Notes under the pieces: generated by a model
What the model saw: the letters and a program-made list of their open reading frames with translations, nothing else
What the model was told of the DNA's origin: nothing
Databases searched by the model: none
Position numbers and translations under genes: made by a program
Source: Acholeplasmatales bacterium
Lineage (GTDB): Bacteria; Bacillota_I; Bacilli_A; Acholeplasmatales; JAEDCM01
Length of the DNA: 32,816 nt
Reading direction: 5' to 3'
Assembly (NCBI GenBank): GCA_017961685.1
Contig: JAGCWW010000055.1
Span: 1 to 32,816, forward strand
Shown: positions 10,399 through 19,275 of the stretch, piece by piece
Numbering within the stretch: position 1 is the stretch's first letter
Layout of the letters: each line of letters begins with the position of its first letter

Positions 10399-11262
10399 TT
10401 ATTTTTTGTTTAAAAACTCTTTTATCTCATCTAATCTCCTTAAAGCTTCTTCTCTACCTAAATCATATATCTTTTGAATTGTTTTTCTGTTTTTTTCCAT
10501 TGTGCCTATTTTAAGCTTTTTAGGCGGTCTAATAACTAAAGAAATACCTTTAGCTTCTCTATCATCTATTTCATCCATTTGTTTGTTATAAATCAAATGT
10601 CTAATGAGCACTTTTTCCCTTACTTTAGGCATTTTCTTTAGAAAGTGTTTAAGTAAAAACCTATGTTTTATTCTCTTTCTTCTAAATCCTTTGGGCTTTG
10701 TTAAAATAATAATATTTCTATTATAGCCTAACCCTTCTAAAAATTCAAAAGGAATGGAATTATCAATTCCTCCATCTAAATATTTATGGCCATTTATTTC
10801 TACTGGCCTTGAGACAATTGGAATTGATGCACTTGCTCTAAACCAATCTAAATCTAGCTCATCTCCATTTTTGCATTCGTGAAATTCACAAATGCCAGTT
10901 TCTATGTTAGTAGCCCCTACATAAAACTTCATTGGATTATTTTTATAAGTTTCTACATCAAATACATCAAGTTCATTTGGCAATAATCGATAGCAAAAAT
11001 CAGCACCATAAATATCACCTGTTTTTCTTAACGACCATAAACTGTGATATCTTTTATCTTTAGCAAAATTTAAATTATATCTAAGCGGCCTACCTATTTG
11101 TTTTGATTTATAATTACATCCAAGTACAGCTCCTGCTGATATACCAACAGCGCCATCAAACTCTATACCATTTTCCATCAAAACATCCATTACACCGCAA
11201 CTAAACAAGCCCTTAAGAGCTCCACCCTCCATAATTAAGCCTTTTTTTATCTTATCTCCCAT
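10399..11262 (-). CDS. Patatin-like phospholipase family protein
   Basis: 287 residues. The patatin Ser-Asp dyad is visible: oxyanion-hole motif EGGALKG (12-18), nucleophile elbow GISAGA (40-45, S42) and DGG (163-165, D163). Basic C-terminal half (RRKRIKHRFLLKHFLKK). It is probably a cytoplasmic or membrane-peripheral acyl hydrolase related to YchK/RssA-type proteins; the substrate is unknown. I chose the start at 11262 because the in-frame ATG at 11280 lies within the -10 box (TATAATG), while GGGTGA sits six bases before the chosen ATG. Single-gene unit between two terminators. Confidence 0.85.
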   Translation of the reverse strand: MGDKIKKGLIMEGGALKGLFSCGVMDVLMENGIEFDGAVGISAGAVLGCNYKSKQIGRPLRYNLNFAKDKRYHSLWSLRKTGDIYGADFCYRLLPNELDVFDVETYKNNPMKFYVGATNIETGICEFHECKNGDELDLDWFRASASIPIVSRPVEINGHKYLDGGIDNSIPFEFLEGLGYNRNIIILTKPKGFRRKRIKHRFLLKHFLKKMPKVREKVLIRHLIYNKQMDEIDDREAKGISLVIRPPKKLKIGTMEKNRKTIQKIYDLGREEALRRLDEIKEFLNKK

Positions 11263-11276
11263 TTGAATCACCCAAT

Positions 11277-11282
11277 ACATTA
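11277..11282 (-). promoter_or_regulatory. -10 box of the patatin-like gene
   Basis: TATAAT on the minus strand just downstream of the previous gene's terminator, about 14 bases before the chosen start codon. No good -35 was seen, since the region is the terminator's T-run. Confidence 0.5.
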
Positions 11283-11286
11283 TAAC

Positions 11287-11318
11287 ATAAAAAAAGAGTT
11301 AGAAATTAATCTAACCCT
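11287..11318 (-). terminator. Terminator of the tagaturonate-reductase-like gene
   Basis: Stem GGGTTAGA/TCTAACTC on the minus strand (11310-11317 with 11296-11303, one G-U pair), 6-nt loop, followed by seven T. Confidence 0.8.
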
Positions 11319-11328
11319 TATAATTTTT

Positions 11329-12615
11329 TTAGAAATATTTTTTAACAGCTCCAACGAATCCTAATTCTCTAACATCTTCGATTGCTTGAGTTAAGAATTG
11401 AGTTGCACCTGCAACTGTATCGATTTTAACAAAATCAGGATCAGCTCCTAAATCGATGTTATCATCAATTACAAAGTATGCAAGAATTAATAATGTACGT
11501 TTAGCAAGTTCCTTATTTTCAAAAATAACTGGAAGTAAGGCATTCTTTAAGTACTTCTTATATCTTGGACCATTATCAATTGTGAAATATGGATTTTCAT
11601 ATCTTTCATATAAACTATCAGCATAGAATTCTAATTCTACATCTACTAAGTCAACTGTTGGACCAGCTTCATAAACGATATAATCTTTAACGAATTGTTC
11701 GATATCTTTAAATGCTTCACTAACAGTTGGTTCTTTTGTTGCGATTAGAGCAAGTCTTGCTCCACCTCTTAATCTATCAGATCTTTCGATATATGGAGTG
11801 ATATCATCTGTAAATTCGATATCTGTTGCAGCTTCAGCTGGGAATACTTTATCAAGTCCTAGTGAACCTTCAATAATCCATGTATAGAAATGTTCTGTTC
11901 TAATTGCTGCTTCATCTTCATAATCTACTAAATCAGCATTAGCAACATCTTCAGCATCTGCTTCTTCAATAATTCTATCGATTAAGCATTTAGCATATGT
12001 ATTTGAATAGATAATCCAGTTGATGTAATCGCTTGGAAGTCTACATGCTCTAGCAAGTTTAACTAACATTTCTTTAAAATCGTTAGCATCAGTATAACCC
12101 TTATCATTTGGAATGAAGTGGAAACCTTTTGTGATATCTCCACTAAATGCATCATATCTTGCTTTTAAGAATGATAATAATTTACCAATAAATGTTTTAG
12201 GTTCTTTTAAGTTTGTATCTGCCTCATCAAAAATAGTTTCTTCATCATGTGTATTGATGAATACGAATTCGATTGATTCGTTTCTAGCTAATCTCATAAA
12301 TGCATTAAAGTCTGTATATGGATCAACTATATCATTTAAAGATTCAATAACACTATTATCTTCAAAAGATTCACCATCTAGTAAACCTTGTCTTAAAATT
12401 GTGTACATGTAATCTTGTTCTTTAAGCTTTTGTGCTTGTTCTTGTTCAGATGGGTTAGATAATACAGCAATAATACCAGCATCTAAAACACCATCGCCGT
12501 TCATTGAGTTAACGGCAGTAAAGGAAGTTCCTTTTACATATCTATTTAAACCAAATTGTAGAACTCTAGGTTTCCTTTCTTCTTTTGGATATTCGTTTTT
12601 GTTTAGTCTACTCAT
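11329..12615 (-). CDS. Divergent tagaturonate reductase / mannitol dehydrogenase family protein
   Basis: 428 residues. The order of blocks follows the polyol/altronate dehydrogenase family: RVLQFG near the N-terminus (18-23), then LKEQDYMYTILRQGLLDGE, an N-terminal domain ending IEFVFINTHDEE, WIIYSNTYAKCLIDRI, LIATKEPTVSEAF and RYENPYF with a lysine-rich helix KKYLKNALLPVI. Known members are NAD-dependent reductases of tagaturonate or fructuronate. Here the dinucleotide-binding start (usually FGxGxFxRA) reads FGLNRYVKG, and the usual SNTTEAG reads INTHDEE, so catalytic competence is uncertain. Unusually acidic, no uronate-pathway neighbours. Own promoter and strong RBS (GAAGGAGG). Confidence 0.65.
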   Translation of the reverse strand: MSRLNKNEYPKEERKPRVLQFGLNRYVKGTSFTAVNSMNGDGVLDAGIIAVLSNPSEQEQAQKLKEQDYMYTILRQGLLDGESFEDNSVIESLNDIVDPYTDFNAFMRLARNESIEFVFINTHDEETIFDEADTNLKEPKTFIGKLLSFLKARYDAFSGDITKGFHFIPNDKGYTDANDFKEMLVKLARACRLPSDYINWIIYSNTYAKCLIDRIIEEADAEDVANADLVDYEDEAAIRTEHFYTWIIEGSLGLDKVFPAEAATDIEFTDDITPYIERSDRLRGGARLALIATKEPTVSEAFKDIEQFVKDYIVYEAGPTVDLVDVELEFYADSLYERYENPYFTIDNGPRYKKYLKNALLPVIFENKELAKRTLLILAYFVIDDNIDLGADPDFVKIDTVAGATQFLTQAIEDVRELGFVGAVKKYF

Positions 12616-12662
12616 ACTATTCCTCCTTCATGTAAAAAACGTGGTCATTTATTAATAAATAT

Positions 12663-12691
12663 TATACTTATTTTATAAGTAAAAGTCAATA
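12663..12691 (-). promoter_or_regulatory. Promoter of the tagaturonate-reductase-like gene
   Basis: Minus strand TTGACT, 17-bp spacer, TATAAT, about 45 bases before the start codon. One of the best matches to the sigma-A consensus in the window. Two copies of the heptamer ATGACCA (minus strand) flank it, one upstream of the -35 and one in the leader. Confidence 0.75.
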
Positions 12692-12753
12692 TTATTATAA
12701 TATGGTCATAAATGCATATAAATGTCTTTATTGCGCTATTTCCTAAATAAAAA

Positions 12754-14151
12754 CTATGAAATAACTTTTAAAATATCTTCTAGAGTAATCTCGCCTTCTC
12801 TAATGACTTTTAAGCCATTAGTCATATCTATAATAGTTGATGGAACATTAGAATATGTAATGTTTGTTGGATCACTTAAAATATAGTCTACTTTATCTTT
12901 AAACACTTTGTTTATTTCTGTATAGTCATTCATTGGCTTACATCCACTTAAATTAACACTAGTTGTAGCTAGTGGACCATTCTCTAATAGTACCTTTAAA
13001 GCAATAGGATGCTTTGGAATTCTAACAGCAACTGTATCATCAATAGCATAATTATGAATATCTTTATTCTTAGCTTTAAGTATTAAAGTTAAGCCACCTG
13101 GTAAGAATTTATTAATTATTTTTTTAGCATCTTCACTAACATAAGCTAATTCTTCTATTTGGCTTAAATTTGCACATAAAACAGCAAATCTTTTTGAACA
13201 ATCTCTATTCTTTATTTCCATTATTTTCTCTTGAGCACTATTATCAAAAACCTTAGCACCTAAGCCATAAACTGTGTCTGTAGGGAAAATAATTAATTCA
13301 TTATCATCTATTTGCTTATTAATAACAATAGTCATTCTATCTTTACCAAAAATATCTTTAAATTGTCTAACTTCAGCATTTGGGAAATACTTTAAAGCAA
13401 GCTCTCTAATAGCTTCTCTTTTATCAAAGCCATGTTCAAAGGCAATCATACTTCTACCCTTTAAATAGCTTTTAGCTTCACTTAAAATAATACGGTAAAA
13501 CTTAAGTCCATCTTCTCCACCAAATAAAGCTACCCAAGGTTCATTGTCTTTAACTAAATCTTGAATTTCTTCATTAGTTGGAATATATGGTGGATTGCTT
13601 ACTAAGATATCAAACTTTAAACCCTTAAGTGGTTTAAGCATATCTCCTTCTAAAAACTTTACATCCGCACCTAGCTTCTTCGCATTTTCTTCGGCTTTTA
13701 AAACTGCTTCATGAGATATATCAGTTAACGTTAAATCCATACGTGGTTCTTCTAATTTTAAAGTTAAACCAATACAACCTGAACCACATCCAATATCAAC
13801 TACTTTTACTTCATAATCCATTAATTCATCATAAGTAAGTAAGATATTTTCAACTAATTCTTCTGTTTCAGGTCTAGGAATTAATACGTTATTATCTACG
13901 TTAAATTCATAACCATAAAACTCTTGTATACCTGTAATATGTTGAACTGGCACATTATCATAGAAATAACGATTTATCGCTTCATTAAAGGATTTTAAAA
14001 CATCTTCATCTACAATATCATTCATATTAGCGTAAAGGTTTGCGCTACTTTTTTTACAGAAGTGTAATAAAAGAATTAATACCGCTGATTCTTCTTTATT
14101 TAGTTTATTAGCTTCCATTTTAGCTTTTTCGTATAATTCTTTATAAGTCAT
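12754..14151 (-). CDS. prmC-tsaC: PrmC-TsaC fusion: release factor glutamine methyltransferase + threonylcarbamoyl-AMP synthase
   Basis: 465 residues, two enzymes in one frame. Residues 1-278 are PrmC/HemK: helical N-terminal domain, IPRPETEELV (91-100), SAM site VVDIGCGSGCIGL (117-129) and catalytic NPPY (186-189), which methylates the GGQ glutamine of RF1/RF2. Residues 281-465 are a TsaC/Sua5/YrdC domain: FPTDTVYGLGAKVF (289-302), IKNRDCSKRF, PGGLTLIL (351-358), VAVRIPKHP and TSVNLSG. That domain makes threonylcarbamoyl-AMP for the t6A tRNA modification. The start at 14151 is preceded by AAGGAGAT; the longer in-frame start at 14199 would overlap prfA. Last gene of the gdpP-dnaB-prfA operon. 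Confidence 0.92.
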   Translation of the reverse strand: MTYKELYEKAKMEANKLNKEESAVLILLLHFCKKSSANLYANMNDIVDEDVLKSFNEAINRYFYDNVPVQHITGIQEFYGYEFNVDNNVLIPRPETEELVENILLTYDELMDYEVKVVDIGCGSGCIGLTLKLEEPRMDLTLTDISHEAVLKAEENAKKLGADVKFLEGDMLKPLKGLKFDILVSNPPYIPTNEEIQDLVKDNEPWVALFGGEDGLKFYRIILSEAKSYLKGRSMIAFEHGFDKREAIRELALKYFPNAEVRQFKDIFGKDRMTIVINKQIDDNELIIFPTDTVYGLGAKVFDNSAQEKIMEIKNRDCSKRFAVLCANLSQIEELAYVSEDAKKIINKFLPGGLTLILKAKNKDIHNYAIDDTVAVRIPKHPIALKVLLENGPLATTSVNLSGCKPMNDYTEINKVFKDKVDYILSDPTNITYSNVPSTIIDMTNGLKVIREGEITLEDILKVIS

Positions 14152-14162
14152 ATTAATCTCCT

Positions 14163-14191
14163 TATGAAAATAAGAGGAAATATTATTCCTC
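14163..14191 (-). other. Intercistronic hairpin over the prfA stop codon
   Basis: Minus strand stem AAGAGGAA / TTCCTCTT with a 6-nt loop, followed by ATTTTC. The left arm is the last three codons of prfA. The T-tract is short, so it is a weak terminator or a processing/stability element rather than a full stop between prfA and prmC. Confidence 0.4.
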
Positions 14192-15253
14192 TTCTCCACT
14201 TAATTTCTTTTGTTGCTCATAAGCAATTAAATTATCAATAACTAAATCAAGTTTACCTTCAATAATAGCATCTAATCTTTGAATAGTAAAATTAATTCTA
14301 TGATCTGTTACACGGTTTTGAGGATAGTTATAAGTTCTAATCTTTTCACTTCTATCTCCCCTACCTATTAATGATTGTCTAATAGTACCTTCTTTTTCAG
14401 CACGTTCTTGACACATTCTATCATAAATCTTCGCAGTTAATAATTTTAAAGCTGTTGCTTTATTTTCATGTTGAGATCTATGAATTTGACATGCGATATA
14501 ATCGCCTGTAGGTAAATATGTAAGTCTAACTGCTGAATAAGTAGTATTTACACCTTGTCCACCTGGACCAGATGCACAGAATGTATCTACTCTTAAATCT
14601 TTTTCATCAATCTTAAAATCAATATCTTCAGCTTCAGGCATTACTAAAACTGTAGCTGTTGATGTTTGAATTCTACCAGCTGATTCAGTTACTGGTACTC
14701 TTTGTACTCTATGTGCTCCTGATTCAAACTTAAGGAAAGAATAAACTGATTCACCTGATACAGTGAATTCGATTTGTGAGAATCCTCCTGCAGCACATTC
14801 TTCAGCATTGATTACATCAATCTTCCATCCCTTTGATTCAGCGTATTTAGAATACATTCTATATAAGTCTCCAGCAAAGATATTTGCTTCATCTCCACCT
14901 GCAGCACCTCTAATTTCAACGATAACGTTCTTTTCATCATTAGGGTCTTTAGGTAGTAACATAATTGTTAGTTCTTCTTCATATTTAGCAATCTTTGCTT
15001 TTGTTTCTTCTAATTCCATTTCAGCCATTTCTTTGATGTCAGGATCGCTATCTTTAGCCATTTCTTTTAAATCATCGATTGATTCAACTAGCTTTCTATA
15101 TTCTCTAAACATCATTACTGGCTTTTCAATTTGTTTTTGTTGTTTACTTAAATCAGTTAATTTTTTTATATCACAAACAACAGATGGATCCATTAGTAGC
15201 TCGTTAATTTCTTCATATCTTTTTTCCATCATTTCCAATCTATCTGTTATCAT
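14183..15253 (-). CDS. prfA: Peptide chain release factor 1
   Basis: 356 residues. GGQ motif at 231-233 in CASGPGGQGVN, and the PVT tripeptide at 187-189 (VPVTESAG), which is the RF1 stop-codon recognition motif; RF2 would carry SPF. Recognises UAA/UAG and is the substrate of the neighbouring PrmC. RBS AAAGGAG precedes the ATG. 15 bp after dnaB. Confidence 0.96.
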   Translation of the reverse strand: MITDRLEMMEKRYEEINELLMDPSVVCDIKKLTDLSKQQKQIEKPVMMFREYRKLVESIDDLKEMAKDSDPDIKEMAEMELEETKAKIAKYEEELTIMLLPKDPNDEKNVIVEIRGAAGGDEANIFAGDLYRMYSKYAESKGWKIDVINAEECAAGGFSQIEFTVSGESVYSFLKFESGAHRVQRVPVTESAGRIQTSTATVLVMPEAEDIDFKIDEKDLRVDTFCASGPGGQGVNTTYSAVRLTYLPTGDYIACQIHRSQHENKATALKLLTAKIYDRMCQERAEKEGTIRQSLIGRGDRSEKIRTYNYPQNRVTDHRINFTIQRLDAIIEGKLDLVIDNLIAYEQQKKLSGEEE

Positions 15254-15268
15254 ATTTAAAAACTCCTT

Positions 15269-16639
15269 TTATTCATTGTTTGGTTGTTCATTTTCAGCAA
15301 CATTAGAGAACTTACTATATTGCTTTTCAAATAGTAATTGAATATCAACATCACTTTCACCTTCACGGTTTTTCGCAATGTTTAAAGTAATAATATCACT
15401 ATTTTCGTTTTGTTTATTTAAGAATAGGATAATATCGGCATCTTGCTCGATAGCTCCTGATTCTCTTAAGTCGGCCATAGTAATCTTGTTATCTTTTCTT
15501 TGTTCAACACTACGTGATAATTGTGATAAGGCAAGTACTGGGCACTTTAATTCACGTGCAAGTAATTTCAAGCCTCTTGAAATATTAGCAACTTCTTCTT
15601 GTCTACTTCTTTGATTCTTACTCTTATCGGATGCATCAATTAATTGTAAGTAATCGACAACGATTAAGCTTAAGCCATGTTGTTGATGTAATTTTCTACA
15701 CATTGTTTTAATATCTGATACACTTACTAAAGATTCATCAGAAAAATGAATGTGTAAATTATGCATTAAACTAATTTGGCCTTCAAGCTTAGCAACTTCT
15801 TGAGTTGTCATCTTACCACTTTTAATCTTTTTACTATCAATTGTTGCCGCATTGGCAAGTAATCTTGTTGTTACCATTTCTACAGCCATTTCTAGTGAGA
15901 AGAAGGCTATATGAGATTGTGGATTTCTATCCGCAATATTTTTGGCAATATTAAGCGCAAAAGCTGATTTACCTCCACCTGGACGAGCCGCAAGGATAAT
16001 TAATTGTTCAGGTTGGAAACCTTGTGTATGGTTATCTAGTTTAGTAAAACCAGTTTTTAAGCCAACAACATCGCTTTCCTCTAATCGAGATAATTTTTCT
16101 TTTGTTTTTGCTAATATTTGATTTGATACATCTTCAAGGGTTGAGAATGAAGATGTTCTTCTATTTCTAACAAGTTCAGATAATTGATTTTCTGCATAAT
16201 CAATACATTCTGAAAAAGGCAATACTTCATCACCGTTTTTTGTCTTTTCAGCAATATTACTACAAGCAATTAGTAATTTTCTTTTTAAGTAATTACCATG
16301 CACTATTTCTGAATAATCTTCTATGTTAGCACTTGATGGATAAGCATCAACTAAACTTAAAAGATAATCTCTTCCTCCCCAGTTTTCAACAGCTACAGTA
16401 CTTTGCTCTAAGTGACTGCATACTGTTGCGAAGTCATAGCGTCTTTTTTGCTTTTCAAGGTCTAATATAGCCGAATAAATTATTCTATTTCGATTATCTA
16501 AGAATTCTTCATAGCCAGAAACTAATATATCTTTTACAACGTGTTCTAAGGCTTCATTATCAACGAATATACCACCTAAAACCGCTTGTTCAGCTTCTAG
16601 ACTAAAAGGATCCTTTCTTTCTTGAATGTTTTTAGCCAT
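15269..16639 (-). CDS. dnaB: Replicative DNA helicase DnaB
   Basis: 456 residues (B. subtilis equivalent is named dnaC). An N-terminal helical domain binding primase (14-110) is followed by the RecA-like core with Walker A ARPGGGKSAFA (218-228), Walker B SLIVVDYLQLI and the SQLSRSVEQR arginine-finger region, then ESGAIEQDADIILFL. Unwinds DNA at the fork as a hexamer. No intein. 14 bp follow the gdpP-rplI frame; the RBS is modest (GGGGA). Confidence 0.96.
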   Translation of the reverse strand: MAKNIQERKDPFSLEAEQAVLGGIFVDNEALEHVVKDILVSGYEEFLDNRNRIIYSAILDLEKQKRRYDFATVCSHLEQSTVAVENWGGRDYLLSLVDAYPSSANIEDYSEIVHGNYLKRKLLIACSNIAEKTKNGDEVLPFSECIDYAENQLSELVRNRRTSSFSTLEDVSNQILAKTKEKLSRLEESDVVGLKTGFTKLDNHTQGFQPEQLIILAARPGGGKSAFALNIAKNIADRNPQSHIAFFSLEMAVEMVTTRLLANAATIDSKKIKSGKMTTQEVAKLEGQISLMHNLHIHFSDESLVSVSDIKTMCRKLHQQHGLSLIVVDYLQLIDASDKSKNQRSRQEEVANISRGLKLLARELKCPVLALSQLSRSVEQRKDNKITMADLRESGAIEQDADIILFLNKQNENSDIITLNIAKNREGESDVDIQLLFEKQYSKFSNVAENEQPNNE

Positions 16640-16653
16640 ACTATCCCCACTAT

Positions 16654-17103
16654 CTAATCTTTCTTTTCTAGAACATGTACTTCAATCTTTGCTTCAATAT
16701 CCTTTTGTAATTTAACTTCAGCTTCATAAATACCTAATGAGTTAATATCATTTTGTATTTCAATCTTTCTTTTATCAATATGAATACCATATGCTTTTTC
16801 AAATTCTTCAGCAATTTGTTTAGTAGTGATACTACCAAATAATTTACCATCATCACCAATCTTAATATATACATTAATTGACTTATTGTTGATTTCATCT
16901 TTTAACTTATTAAGAATTTGTAATTGATGAGCAGCTTCTTCAGCTTCTTTTTCTTTATCTTCTTTTAATTTCTTTAAGTTATCTGCAGTTGCTTGAATAG
17001 CTTTACCTTGGCTAATTAAGAAATTACCATAACCATCAGCTACTTCAACAACATCGTCCTTCTTACCTTTACCTTTAACTTCTTCCTTTAGAATAATCTT
17101 CAT
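16654..17103 (-). CDS. rplI: 50S ribosomal protein L9 (possible internal initiation inside gdpP-rplI)
   Basis: The last 149 codons encode a full L9: N-terminal RNA-binding domain starting [15 protein letters not shown] with DGYGNFLI, the long connecting helix (about 45-75) and the C-terminal domain with [14 protein letters not shown]. 149 residues is the standard length. An AGGAAGGTGAGGAG sequence lies five to ten bases before this ATG (17101-17103), so free L9 can be made by internal initiation even though the upstream frame reads through. Whether L9 is made alone, as a fusion, or both cannot be decided from sequence. Confidence 0.7.
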   Translation of the reverse strand: MKIILKEEVKGKGKKDDVVEVADGYGNFLISQGKAIQATADNLKKLKEDKEKEAEEAAHQLQILNKLKDEINNKSINVYIKIGDDGKLFGSITTKQIAEEFEKAYGIHIDKRKIEIQNDINSLGIYEAEVKLQKDIEAKIEVHVLEKKD

Positions 17104-19110
17104 GTTCTCCTCACCTTCCTGTAATTCTTCTTTTTCTAATATATCATAAAGCATTTTGTAAGCATCTTCAATACTAACATTTTGTAATTGGGCTGCAGCA
17201 CCATTTAAGTGTCCACCACCACCAAGTTCTTCCATGATGATTTGTACGTTAACACCTTCATAGCTTCTTGCACTAATACCTACTAATTTTTCTTCAAGTT
17301 GACCAATTGCAAAACTTGCTTGTACACCATCAATTTCAAGTAATCTATCTGCTACTTGAGCAAGTAATACTCTATCCATTGTTTGTGCTTCAGCAATTTT
17401 AACAACAGCATACTTCTTAAATAATATTTCAGCTCTTGTTTCGATTTCAGCTATTTCCTTTCTTCTTTCGATATCTTCTCTTAAGAATGTCTTAGCCTTA
17501 ATCATATCAGCACCATATTCTTTAAGTTGTGATGCAACGTCAAATGTTCTTGAACCTGTTCTAAATGTAAAGTTATTTGTATCTACAATGATACCAGCAA
17601 GCATCATTGTTGCTTCAAATGCACTAATTTCAACCTTTTTATTAACAAATGGAATCATTTCAACGATTAACTCTGTTGAACTTGACGCATATGGTTCAAC
17701 GTAGTTAAAGATTGGATTTTCATATGTTACTTCACCACGTCTATGGTGGTCAATTACAGCTAAATTCTTAGCTTTTTCTAATACAGCAGGATTCATTACA
17801 ATCTTTGGAGATTGAGTATCTACAACGATTAATAATGTATCATCATCCATTAAATCTAAAGCTTCCTTTGGAGTTACAAAATATTTTGTAATACCAATAT
17901 GTTCTTTTGCTGTTAAATCTAATAATTTTTGAACTGTCTTATCACACTTAGGTCTATCAATTACAACTCTAACATCACTTCTAATTGATAAACAAATCTT
18001 TAATAATGTTAATGTTCCACCATATGAGTCTGTATCTGTATTTGTATGACCCATAATTAAAACATTACCAGCTTTTTCAATATGCTCAACTAAAGTTTGA
18101 GCCATAACTCTAACTAATACCTTACTACTCTTTTCTAGAGCGTTAGTCTTAGCACCGAAGTATTGAATCTTTTCATCTTGAATATTTACTACTACTTGGT
18201 CACCACCACGCTTTTCCGCAAGTTCAATTGCGTTTTGTGCGTATGTACCAAGTTCTTCATATTTAACATCCCAACAAGCAATACCCATTGAGGCAGTAAC
18301 TCTTAGTTCGTTTTCTTCTGATATTTCTCTAATTCTATTTAATATATCGAATCTAGATTTGATCATAGTTTGTAATTGACTGTAGTCTAATACGATAATT
18401 AATCTATCATCACTATATGATTTTAAATAACCACCAGCATTTGTAATCCAGTCAGAAATTTCACCTAAATATTTACCTCTAAGTTCTGATCTTTGTTGAA
18501 CGTCTAGTTCAGCTAAAGATTGTTCCATATTATCTAGATAAATAATACCAAGTGCTGTTGTTCTATCTTTATATCTATTTTTAATCTTTTCACGCTCTGT
18601 AACATCAAAGAAATATAAAAGTAAATCTTCTTTTCTAAACATAACATCATATGTCTTATCATAAATAGATACCATAATGTGTTCTTGATTTTCTTTTACT
18701 TGATTGTATAGTTCATTATGAATACTTTGAAGTGGACGTTCCATTAATTTGCTTTGGAAAATTTGTTTAGCATATTGGTTAGCCCATTTGATTTCAAGTT
18801 GCTCATCACATAGAACGATACCTACTGGAAGCTCGTTGAACGCAACATCTCCAGCCTTTTTTACGTGATAAGAAGTGTTATTCCAAACTTCTAGTTTTGT
18901 TTCTAGCCATTTAATTTTCTTTCTTTGTGCATTGCTTACATAGGATAGTATTAATCCTGTAATAGTACCAAAGGCAACCGCAAATGAAGCAAGGTACACA
19001 ATTATTTGGATTGTTTCGTCTTTATCATAAGATGACCATGCTAATGGGTATAAAACACACATTAAAACAATTCCTACAACTATGATAAACATTATTAGAA
19101 TTTTTTTCAC
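16654..19110 (-). CDS. gdpP-rplI: Fused c-di-AMP phosphodiesterase GdpP and ribosomal protein L9
   Basis: One uninterrupted frame of about 820 residues. Numbered from the GTG at 19119: two membrane helices (4-25, 36-60), a PAS-like region (90-172), a degenerate GGDEF domain (185-315, SDDRL where GGDEF would be), a DHH phosphodiesterase with H358, D362, D364, D434, DHH 457-459 and D513, DHHA1 with GGGGH 633-637, then complete L9 from 673. The GdpP part hydrolyses c-di-AMP. No stop codon separates it from L9, unlike the separate neighbours gdpP and rplI of B. subtilis. I prefer the GTG at 19110, eight bases after GAGGGTG, because the GTG at 19119 is too close to that site. Confidence 0.88.
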   Translation of the reverse strand: MKKILIMFIIVVGIVLMCVLYPLAWSSYDKDETIQIIVYLASFAVAFGTITGLILSYVSNAQRKKIKWLETKLEVWNNTSYHVKKAGDVAFNELPVGIVLCDEQLEIKWANQYAKQIFQSKLMERPLQSIHNELYNQVKENQEHIMVSIYDKTYDVMFRKEDLLLYFFDVTEREKIKNRYKDRTTALGIIYLDNMEQSLAELDVQQRSELRGKYLGEISDWITNAGGYLKSYSDDRLIIVLDYSQLQTMIKSRFDILNRIREISEENELRVTASMGIACWDVKYEELGTYAQNAIELAEKRGGDQVVVNIQDEKIQYFGAKTNALEKSSKVLVRVMAQTLVEHIEKAGNVLIMGHTNTDTDSYGGTLTLLKICLSIRSDVRVVIDRPKCDKTVQKLLDLTAKEHIGITKYFVTPKEALDLMDDDTLLIVVDTQSPKIVMNPAVLEKAKNLAVIDHHRRGEVTYENPIFNYVEPYASSSTELIVEMIPFVNKKVEISAFEATMMLAGIIVDTNNFTFRTGSRTFDVASQLKEYGADMIKAKTFLREDIERRKEIAEIETRAEILFKKYAVVKIAEAQTMDRVLLAQVADRLLEIDGVQASFAIGQLEEKLVGISARSYEGVNVQIIMEELGGGGHLNGAAAQLQNVSIEDAYKMLYDILEKEELQEGEENMKIILKEEVKGKGKKDDVVEVADGYGNFLISQGKAIQATADNLKKLKEDKEKEAEEAAHQLQILNKLKDEINNKSINVYIKIGDDGKLFGSITTKQIAEEFEKAYGIHIDKRKIEIQNDINSLGIYEAEVKLQKDIEAKIEVHVLEKKD

Positions 19111-19136
19111 ATAAATCACACCCTCATCATAATGAT

Positions 19137-19165
19137 TATACCAACATTTATGAACTTTTACAATA
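19137..19165 (-). promoter_or_regulatory. Promoter of the gdpP-rplI-dnaB-prfA-prmC operon
   Basis: Minus strand TTGTAA, 17-bp spacer, TATAAT, about 20-25 bases before the gdpP start. The intergenic region up to 19215 is shared with the divergent ACT-domain gene. Confidence 0.6.
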
Positions 19166-19215
19166 AATTAAATGTTATTTAATTTGTAAAAGTGAAATAA
19201 GGCGACATTTTTATA

Positions 19216-19244
19216 TTGCTTAATAAAACTTTTTTTATTATAAT
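19216..19244 (+). promoter_or_regulatory. Promoter of the ACT-domain/PFL pair
   Basis: TTGCTT (19216-19221), 17-bp spacer, TATAAT (19239-19244). It shows that the in-frame start at 19216 is not used. Confidence 0.65.
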
Positions 19245-19275
19245 TGATATGAATATCGAAAGGAGTTTTTTTATT

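Noticed and set aside
16654..19119. GdpP-L9 junction as an obvious frameshift artefact
   Set aside because: Both parts are full length and in the same frame with a coding-like Glu-rich linker. A lost stop codon by sequencing error remains possible but is not indicated.
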